From NCBI RefSeq assembly GCF_019192965.1, contig NZ_JAHTKU010000022.1, forward strand, positions 124,001 through 188,000: a stretch of 64,000 bases of DNA. The letters run 5' to 3'. Within the stretch, counting starts at the first letter, position 1. Each line of letters begins with the position of its first letter. Of this stretch, positions 58,901 through 64,000 are shown in pieces. The notes under the pieces were generated by a model, which saw nothing but the letters and a program-made list of their open reading frames with translations, had not been told where the DNA came from and did no database searches. Source of the DNA: Nocardioides daeguensis (lineage in GTDB: Bacteria; Actinomycetota; Actinomycetes; Propionibacteriales; Nocardioidaceae). The position numbers were made by a program, and so were the translations under genes.

Positions 58901-59126
58901 GCGGCGTTCCGGTGCCGGGGCAGCGCAGGTCGCCGGTCAACGGAGTGATCGCCAGCGTGCCCGGGTCCCAGCTCTTGATCATGCCGTCGTTGGCCGTGCT
59001 GAACACGATCTTGCCCGGTGTGCCCTGGGTCGTGGCGTGGGCGGATGAGAGGTCGAGGACGGTGATGACGCCGAGGAGGATCAGCAGGGCGGCGGCGCGC
59101 GCGACTGCCCGGAGATACGTGTGCAC
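55929..59126 (-). CDS. Secreted PD40 propeller - LCAT-like lipase - Ig-like fusion protein
   Basis: The 1065-residue protein has a Sec signal (1-32), TolB-like PD40 repeats (SWSPDGTKIAFSKW, SWSPDGTQLAFIRT, AWAPAGDKLAAYRV, WSPDAKRVVYV; about 35-370), and an LCAT-like alpha/beta-hydrolase domain (about 378-730). The hydrolase shows FLPGFLGSEI, nucleophile AHSYGGLLARWY near residue 508, and GDGTVPLRSAM. A collagen-like GDPGDPGDPG linker (about 855) and two beta-sandwich domains follow. It probably acts on lipids or esters outside the cell. The combination is unusual. Confidence 0.82.
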   Translation of the reverse strand: MHTYLRAVARAAALLILLGVITVLDLSSAHATTQGTPGKIVFSTANDGMIKSWDPGTLAITPLTGDLRCPGTGTPQQANCIGADGTTSPHPSWSPDGTKIAFSKWTPDGTDVNGRPRFHSVIYVMNTDGSGAYQVIAPPATTRSQCHDDPELPCDGAGFSDFGPSWSPDGTQLAFIRTANIGRDRDDARKGSQVWTVSRLGGGATQLTHASLTEDVVGNMFEDDPRPPGYHSVAWAPAGDKLAAYRVEEFGGPYRLDRVTTGGGTSTLYAGEVSDYDWSPDAKRVVYVAQDSESVTVIEPDGSRSDGGLAQTGAVRFGPDNNGPVSFHCVSQTDCGYFEHLLPDPGSNLRVDDPDRKIGIVPVTPTDNPGRVPWDIQAQDVPILFLPGFLGSEITCGSDVLWPPSAWPGTNGDNLRKMQLGGGDGSCPGAGPTGNALGKVLGSDIYDGVQRWLAQAAPGGDQPNSAVFGWDWRKRPEDSMARLDAAVQQALAADLPSRQGVNRVTFFAHSYGGLLARWYAKDPDRAAKIARVLTAGTPWWGSPKVALPLAFGIESPMNEAGMDLVLPNDALQALARSIPGLYELFPSDSFGTWLSVNGRFQNQDGVNATTLALGARAGLFTQARDDHAKVFDGFFTNGGRIDMQALVGSGLPSFGAVDLGEKSTAVSWTNGDGTVPLRSAMQGTDIDHPLGDRVHVQAVCAVDHVSLPNSPVVLTAYRDFLLFGRTPRKTPGTCPSRGAEISVFNYHVALPQGPAPTARAALAAGPLDLATAYQQRHVDLMDLPDRTTVVSRESDPVVLTFEGQDLRFGYAPIDGDTRGTPLQYGPVTGTVEITPGEGGRGPVVTVDGVPVQPTTTGDPGDPGDPGTPGKPGAGPASAQAEVLHSSLVRGRLKLVARVNPAANGTTVAVEVAVGSKRLRLTPTVSGGQVVVRTALPKKLAHAKNAAVTLSVPGSDRVRPATVRVLAASRPPRLRVRALTRAGDRVTIAGKVATTARGVVTVAVTWTSGNESGTWTGRARIRNGRWSLVGTLPAAARTGGEVSIGYAGSAKAQLGGALLVRPLPAS

Positions 59127-59212
59127 GTTGCCCGAGTCTCAGCTGTCCGGCGGGCGTGTTCCATCCCAGTTTTCTGGTGACCTCGTGCGGTCGGCCGACC
59201 GCACGTGTGGTG

Positions 59213-59668
59213 TCACTCGCCGCGCGCGGCCGCCTTCGCTGTGGCGGTCTTCTTCGCGGCCCGTGTCTTCGGCGGTGTCGGCTCGGTGCCGACGATCGCG
59301 AACACCGGCGCGGTGAGCTTCTCCAACGCGGCGACGGCCTCGGCGTGCCGCTCGGCGAGGTTGGCGACGACGCCGGCGAGCTCGGCCTGGGCCTCGGCGA
59401 GGGTGTGCACGGTGTCCGCGAGCTCGCGCTGCCGGACGATGAAGTCCTGCAGCGGCTGCGCGGTCGAGCTCGCGAGGCTCGTGACCGCGCCGGCCATGCC
59501 GGCGACGGCGCCCGCGAGGTCGCCGACCTGGCGGGCGAGCTCGTCGGGCTGGGTGACACCGGTGACCGCCGTGTCACGCACGCCCTTGAGGACGTCGGTG
59601 GTCAGCTTGAGGGCGATCTGCTGGGACCTGATCAGCAGGTCGAGGGGATGGATCGGTGAGTCCGCCAT
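59213..59668 (-). CDS. Phasin-like or coiled-coil protein with basic tail
   Basis: The 151-residue protein from ATG 59668 is almost entirely helical with heptad-like Ala/Leu spacing (about 15-125), then a Lys/Ala-rich tail (RAAKKTATAKAAARGE). Such architecture fits polyhydroxyalkanoate granule phasins or nucleoid-associated proteins. No pha genes are adjacent. It is divergent from the Ada/AlkA gene with 83 bases between starts. Confidence 0.6.
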   Translation of the reverse strand: MADSPIHPLDLLIRSQQIALKLTTDVLKGVRDTAVTGVTQPDELARQVGDLAGAVAGMAGAVTSLASSTAQPLQDFIVRQRELADTVHTLAEAQAELAGVVANLAERHAEAVAALEKLTAPVFAIVGTEPTPPKTRAAKKTATAKAAARGE

Positions 59669-59751
59669 GGGAGCAGCGTGGCAGACCGGCGCCACCGCCG
59701 GTCACCGTCATGTCCGATTTCCGCGAGAGACTGTCGGCGGGGGGCGGCAGG

Positions 59752-61263
59752 ATGGACGACATGGAGAGCACAGTGACCACGCCGGAGCAGCTCGACTTCG
59801 AGCGCTGCTACACGGCCGTGCGGTCACGCGACCGCCGGTTCGACGGCGTCTTCTACACGGCCGTGCGGTCGACCGGCATCTACTGCCGCCCGTCGTGCCC
59901 GGCCCGCACCCCCGCGTCCCGCAACGTGTCCTTCCACCGCACCGCCGCTGCCGCGCAGGCCGCCGGCTACCGCGCCTGCAAGCGCTGCCTGCCGGACGCG
60001 ACGCCCGGCAGCCCGGACTGGAACGTCGCCGCCACTGTCGCCGGCCGGGCGATGCGGCTGATCTGCGACGGCGTCGTCGACCGCGAGGGCGTCGAGGGCC
60101 TGGCCACCAGGCTCGGCTACACCTCGCGCCACCTGTCGCGGCTGCTGACCAGCGAGCTGGGCGCGGGTCCGCTGGCGCTGGCCCGCACCCAGCGTGCCCA
60201 GACCGCCCGCGCGCTCGTCGAGAGCACGACCCTGAGCCTGGCCGACGTCGCGTTCGCCGCCGGCTTCTCGAGCGTGCGGCAGTTCAACGACACGATGCTC
60301 GAGGTGTACGACGCCACGCCGAGCCACCTGCGTGGCCGGAAGGCCCCTGCCGGTGGGAAGGGACAGGTCGCCGGCGCGATCGACCTGCGGATCGCCGTAC
60401 GTACGCCGTTCCGGGGCTCCGCGTTGCTCCGCTTCCTCGCCGACCGGGCCGTGCCCGGCATCGAGGTCGCCGAGGTGCGCGACGACGGGAGCGGCTCCTA
60501 CGCACGGACCCTCGACCTGCCGCACGGTCCGGGTGTCGCGCGCGTCGAGCTCGCGGACCTCGACGAGGTCGGCTCGTCGTACCTGCCGCTGCGGCTGGTC
60601 CTCGACGACCTGCGCGACACCACGGCCGCGCTGGCGCGGATGCGCGCACTGCTCGACGCGGACGCGGACCCGGTGGCCGTCGACGACCACCTGTCCGCCG
60701 ATCCGCTGCTCGCCCCGCTGGTCGCCGCCCGGCCGGGGCTCCGGGTGCCGGGACACGTCGACGGCACCGAGGTCGCGGTGCGCGCGGTGCTCGGCCAGCA
60801 GGTCACCGTCGTCGCGGCCCGCACCGCCGCGGCCCGGCTCGTCGCCGCCCACGGGCGTCCCGTCGAGACCGGTGTCCCCGGCCTGACCCACCTGTTCCCC
60901 GACGCGGCGGCGGTCGCGGCGCTCGCGCCCGAGGAGTTCCGGATGCCGCGTGCGCGCGGGCGTGCGCTCGTCGGCCTGTGCGCCGCGATCGCCGCGGGCG
61001 AGGTGGTGCTCGACCGGGGCCCCGACCGCGGCGACGTACGACGCACTCTGCTCGCGCTGCCCGGCATCGGCCCGTGGACGGCCGACTACATCGCGCTCCG
61101 CGCCCTGGGTCACCCCGACGTGTGGCTGCCGACCGACGTCGGCGTGCGCAACGCGCTCGCCCGCCACCTCGACATCGACGTCACCCCCGACATCACCCCG
61201 GAGGGATGGGCGCCCTGGCGCTCGTACGCCCTCCTCCACCTGTGGACCTCGCTGGAAGGATGA
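59752..61263 (+). CDS. alkA: Ada/AlkA fusion: methyl-phosphotriester sensor, AraC HTH and 3-methyladenine glycosylase
   Basis: The 503-residue protein has the Ada N-terminal zinc domain with four cysteines (STGIYCRPSCPART and ACKRCLPD, residues 40-80), an AraC-type HTH (about 90-195), and an AlkA glycosylase domain with the HhH LPGIGPWTADY near residue 440 and catalytic Asp in LPTDVGVRN. It senses DNA methylation and excises alkylated purines. ATG 59752 was chosen; 59761 and 59710 are possible. ogt follows with an ATGA overlap. Confidence 0.92.
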   Translation: MDDMESTVTTPEQLDFERCYTAVRSRDRRFDGVFYTAVRSTGIYCRPSCPARTPASRNVSFHRTAAAAQAAGYRACKRCLPDATPGSPDWNVAATVAGRAMRLICDGVVDREGVEGLATRLGYTSRHLSRLLTSELGAGPLALARTQRAQTARALVESTTLSLADVAFAAGFSSVRQFNDTMLEVYDATPSHLRGRKAPAGGKGQVAGAIDLRIAVRTPFRGSALLRFLADRAVPGIEVAEVRDDGSGSYARTLDLPHGPGVARVELADLDEVGSSYLPLRLVLDDLRDTTAALARMRALLDADADPVAVDDHLSADPLLAPLVAARPGLRVPGHVDGTEVAVRAVLGQQVTVVAARTAAARLVAAHGRPVETGVPGLTHLFPDAAAVAALAPEEFRMPRARGRALVGLCAAIAAGEVVLDRGPDRGDVRRTLLALPGIGPWTADYIALRALGHPDVWLPTDVGVRNALARHLDIDVTPDITPEGWAPWRSYALLHLWTSLEG

Positions 61264-61754
61264 GCACTGCCATGTGGACCGTCATCGAATCGCCCATCGG
61301 GCCGCTGCGGCTCGTCGAGCAGGACGGCGCGATCACCGCGATCGAGTTCTCGCCGTTCCGCGACGGCGCGCGCCCGCTCGGCGCGGAGGCTGCCGACAAC
61401 CCCGTGCTGGTCGTCGCGGCGCGCCAGCTCGCCGAGTACTTCTCCGGCGACCGCACCGAGTTCGACCTCCCGCTCGCCCCGGCCGGCAGTGCGTGGCAGC
61501 GCTCGGTGTGGGCCCAGCTGCTCGGCATCGGGTACGGCGAGACCGCCTCCTACGGCGAGATCGCCGCCCGCCTCGGCAAGACCAACGCGGCCTCCCGGGC
61601 CGTCGGCACGGCGAACGGCGCCAACCCGATCCCGATCGTCATCCCGTGCCACCGGGTGATCGGCGCCAACGGCACGCTCACCGGCTACGCCGGCGGGCTG
61701 GAGCGCAAGCAGGTCCTGCTCGAGCTGGAGCGGGACGAGGACGCGCTGTTCTGA
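61260..61754 (+). CDS. ogt: Methylated-DNA-[protein]-cysteine S-methyltransferase
   Basis: The 164-residue suicide repair protein transfers methyl groups from O6-methylguanine to the Cys of IVIPCHRVIG near residue 127. The HTH (TASYGEIAARLGKTNAASRAVG) and the Asn hinge in AVGTANGANP are present. The ATG overlaps the stop of the Ada/AlkA gene, giving a two-gene adaptive-response operon. Its stop codon lies inside the following hairpin. Confidence 0.95.
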   Translation: MSTAMWTVIESPIGPLRLVEQDGAITAIEFSPFRDGARPLGAEAADNPVLVVAARQLAEYFSGDRTEFDLPLAPAGSAWQRSVWAQLLGIGYGETASYGEIAARLGKTNAASRAVGTANGANPIPIVIPCHRVIGANGTLTGYAGGLERKQVLLELERDEDALF

Positions 61755-61781
61755 GAGCGCGAGGAAGGAGCGCTCTCAGAA
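61749..61781. terminator. Hairpin containing the ogt stop codon
   Basis: TTCTGAGAGCGC (61749-61760) and GCGCTCTCAGAA (61770-61781) form a perfect 12-bp stem with a 9-base loop. The TGA at 61752-61754 is inside the left arm. It separates convergent ogt and the iclR gene and lacks a U-tract. Confidence 0.6.
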
Positions 61782-61791
61782 CCGAGAGTCG

Positions 61792-62514
61792 CTACTCCGC
61801 GGCAGCTCGCCGCAGCGACTCGGAGAGCCGCTCGGCGGCCGCGAGCACGGCCGGTGCGTGCATCCGTCCCGGCTGGCGGGAGAGGCGCTCGAGCGGGCCG
61901 GAGACGGAGACCGCGGCGATCACCTTGCCGCCGGGGGAGCGGACGGGAGCGGACACCGAGGCGACGCCCTGCTCGCGCTCGCCGACCGACTGTGCCCAGC
62001 CGCGGCGGCGGATCGCGGACAGCTCGGCGGCGGAGAACGCGGAGTTCTGCAGGCCGCGGTGGATCCGCTCCGGGTCGTCCCAGGCGAGCAGCACCTGCGC
62101 GGCGGAGCCGGCGCGCATGGTCAGCTGGGAGCCGATCGGGATGGTGTCGCGCAGGCCGGAGGGCCGCTCGGCGGCGGCGACGCAGACGCGGTGGTCTCCC
62201 TGGCGGCGCCACAGCTGGGCGGACTCGCCGGTGATGTCGCGCAGCCGCGCGAGGACGGGGCCGGCGGTCGCGAGCAGCCGGTCCTCGCCGGCGGCGGCGG
62301 AGAGCTCCGCGAGGCGCGGGCCGAGCACGAAGCGGCCCTGCATGTCGCGTGCCACGAGACGGTGGTGCTCGAGCGCGACCGCCAGCCGGTGGGCCGTCGG
62401 TCGGGCCAGGCCCGTGCCCGCCACCAGGCCGGCCAGGGTGGCCGGGCCGGACTCCAGTGCGGTGAGCACCAGGGCCGCCTTGTCGAGAACTCCGACGCCG
62501 CTCGAGTTGTCCAT
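61792..62514 (-). CDS. IclR-family regulator of leuCD (LtbR/AreB-like)
   Basis: The 240-residue protein has an N-terminal winged helix (LAGLVAGTGLARPTAHRLAVAL, near residue 27) and the IclR ligand domain. It is divergent from leuC. In Corynebacterium and Streptomyces the corresponding IclR proteins (LtbR, AreB) sit beside leuCD and repress it, so a similar role is likely. The imperfect palindrome GGCAATACTGCC just upstream of its ATG is a candidate operator. Confidence 0.85.
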   Translation of the reverse strand: MDNSSGVGVLDKAALVLTALESGPATLAGLVAGTGLARPTAHRLAVALEHHRLVARDMQGRFVLGPRLAELSAAAGEDRLLATAGPVLARLRDITGESAQLWRRQGDHRVCVAAAERPSGLRDTIPIGSQLTMRAGSAAQVLLAWDDPERIHRGLQNSAFSAAELSAIRRRGWAQSVGEREQGVASVSAPVRSPGGKVIAAVSVSGPLERLSRQPGRMHAPAVLAAAERLSESLRRAAAE

Positions 62515-62614
62515 ATGGCAATACTGCCGTCTCGGATCCTGGGATGCAAGAGTACGCTTCATCACGGTGGACGGCAGAGGTGCCGTCGACGACCCGAACG
62601 AGGAGGAGCGAGTC

Positions 62615-64000
62615 ATGGGCAAGACCCTGGCGGAGAAGGTGTGGGACGAGCACGTCGTCCGTTCGACCCCGGGGGAGCCGGATCTCCTCTACATCGACCT
62701 CCACCTCATCCACGAGGTCACCAGCCCGCAGGCCTTCGACGGCCTGCGCCTGGCCGGTCGCAAGGTGCGCCGTCCCGACCTGACCCTGGCGACCGAGGAC
62801 CACAACGTCCCGACGCTCGACTGGGACAAGCCGATCGCCGACCCGGTCAGCAAGACGCAGGTCGACACGCTGCGCAAGAACGCCGAGGAGTTCGGCGTCC
62901 GGCTGCACCCGCTCGGTGACGTCGAGCAGGGCATCGTCCACGTCGTCGGCCCGCAGCTGGGCCTCACCCAGCCCGGCATGACGATCGTGTGCGGCGACTC
63001 GCACACCAGCACCCACGGCGCCTTCGGCGCGATCGCGTTCGGCATCGGTACCTCGGAGGTCGAGCACGTGCTCGCCACCCAGACCCTGCCGCAGGCCAAG
63101 CCGAAGACCATGGCCGTGACCGTCAACGGCAGCCTGGCCGAGGGGGTCACCGCCAAGGACCTCATCCTCTACCTGATCGCGCAGACCGGCACCGGCGGCG
63201 GGCAGGGCTACATCGTCGAGTACCGCGGAGCGGCCATCGAGGCGCTGTCGATGGAGGGCCGGATGACGGTGTGCAACATGTCCATCGAGTGGGGCGCCAA
63301 GGCCGGCATGATCGCGCCGGACGAGACCACCTTCGCCTACATCGAGGGCAAGGCCGAGGCGCCCAAGGGTGCGGAGTGGGACGCGGCCGTCGCGCACTGG
63401 AGGACGCTGGTCACCGACGCCGACGCGACCTTCGACAAGGAGATCGTGATCGACGCGGCCGACGTCACGCCGTTCGTCACGTGGGGCACGAACCCCGGTC
63501 AGGGCGCGCCTCTCGGTGCCAACGTCCCCTCGCCGGACGACTTCGAGGACCCGTCCGACAAGCTCGCCGCCGAGAAGGCCCTGGAGTACATGGGCCTCGA
63601 GGCCGGCCAGCCGCTGCGCTCGGTCAAGGTCGACACCGTCTTCGTCGGCTCCTGCACCAACGGACGGATCGAGGACCTGCGTCTCGCCGCCGACATCATC
63701 AAGGGCCACAAGGTCGCCGAGGGAACCCGTCTGCTCGTCGTCCCCGGCTCGGTGCGCGTGCGCAACCAGGCCATGGAGGAGGGCCTCGACAAGATCTTCA
63801 TCGAGGCCGGCGCCGAGTGGCGCGGCGCGGGATGCTCGATGTGCCTGGGCATGAACCCCGACACCTTGCAGCCGCAGGAGCGCTCGGCGTCGACGTCCAA
63901 CCGCAACTTCGAGGGCCGGCAGGGCAAGGGCGGACGTACCCACCTGGTGTCCGTCCCCGTCGCTGCCGCCACCGCCGTCAAGGGCACGCTGGCCTCGCCG
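62615..64000 (+). CDS. leuC: 3-isopropylmalate dehydratase large subunit (cut by window end)
   Basis: LeuC with LeuD isomerises 2- to 3-isopropylmalate. 462 codons are visible of a usual length near 470, so only the last few residues are missing. The aconitase-fold iron-sulfur cysteines are present in VGSCTNGR and the CSMCLGMNPD pair, with CGDSHTSTHGAFG near residue 128. AGGAGG precedes the ATG. leuD is expected just beyond the window. Confidence 0.96.
   Translation, partial: MGKTLAEKVWDEHVVRSTPGEPDLLYIDLHLIHEVTSPQAFDGLRLAGRKVRRPDLTLATEDHNVPTLDWDKPIADPVSKTQVDTLRKNAEEFGVRLHPLGDVEQGIVHVVGPQLGLTQPGMTIVCGDSHTSTHGAFGAIAFGIGTSEVEHVLATQTLPQAKPKTMAVTVNGSLAEGVTAKDLILYLIAQTGTGGGQGYIVEYRGAAIEALSMEGRMTVCNMSIEWGAKAGMIAPDETTFAYIEGKAEAPKGAEWDAAVAHWRTLVTDADATFDKEIVIDAADVTPFVTWGTNPGQGAPLGANVPSPDDFEDPSDKLAAEKALEYMGLEAGQPLRSVKVDTVFVGSCTNGRIEDLRLAADIIKGHKVAEGTRLLVVPGSVRVRNQAMEEGLDKIFIEAGAEWRGAGCSMCLGMNPDTLQPQERSASTSNRNFEGRQGKGGRTHLVSVPVAAATAVKGTLASP

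Noticed and set aside
59752..61263. Ada/AlkA fusion as a novel protein
   Set aside because: The Ada N-terminal, AraC HTH and AlkA combination is a known actinobacterial architecture, so it is annotated but not listed as a finding.

Overview
The window is high-GC actinobacterial DNA: GTG starts are frequent, genes often overlap at ATGA or GTGA junctions, and several promoters place a TAGGcT-like -10 about 6 nt before the start codon, as for leaderless mRNAs. Gene content (EfeUOB, PknG/GlnX/GlnH, BioYMN with BioQ, DUF222-HNH with a LexA box, an FAH-gltX pair) and the repeat style fit Nocardioidaceae, most likely Nocardioides or a relative. That assignment is inference. No prophage, transposase, CRISPR array or replication origin was seen.

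Layout. 1-3649: start of a MaoC-type hydratase, then an iron-import operon efeU-efeO-efeB behind an IdeR/DtxR-like iron box. 3778-7654: serA, then a divergent MocR regulator and YczE-like membrane protein. 7757-20302: a continuous, translationally coupled series of ten genes around a PknG-type kinase: TelA-like protein, small protein, CbbX-like AAA+ ATPase, GlnX-like membrane sensor, GlnH-like lipoprotein, helical protein, PknG, PP2C phosphatase, vWA protein and FHA protein. This is the most interesting system here, because it joins the mycobacterial glutamate/aspartate-sensing kinase module to a phosphatase, an FHA reader and TelA/AAA+/vWA components.

20354-29546: a dehydrogenase, a methyltransferase, then branched-chain amino acid genes: a Leu/Val/Ile leader peptide and hairpin before leuB, then ilvE, then (after an alpha/beta hydrolase and a second Ser/Thr kinase) an Ile-Ile-Ile leader with a terminator before cimA. 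leuC with its IclR regulator closes the window (61792-64000). Together with serA these are dispersed amino acid biosynthesis genes, two of them apparently attenuated.

29599-34219: SMP-30 hydrolase, a TetR/FMN reductase pair, a secreted protein and an amidase. 34223-41152: a biotin locus (bioYMN importer, bioBAFD synthesis, bioQ repressor) with two matching BioQ operators. 41136-43192: an ECF sigma factor between two paralogous envelope proteins, one carrying an in-frame amber codon. 43348-50188: zwf, a VOC protein, an SOS-box DUF222-HNH gene, gene remnants, and a LuxR/MFS pair. 50198-54638: a hypothetical protein, FAH hydrolase, gltX, a CPBP protease, tRNA-Gln(CUG) and tRNA-Glu(CUC). 54805-61754: a LuxR regulator, a large secreted propeller-lipase fusion, a phasin-like protein, and the alkylation-repair pair Ada/AlkA fusion plus Ogt.

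The window is rich in palindromic repeats, some intergenic and some inside reading frames. Two blocks of almost pure G and C (24945-25079 and 54697-54769), both between convergent genes, look like sequencing or assembly artefacts rather than biology.
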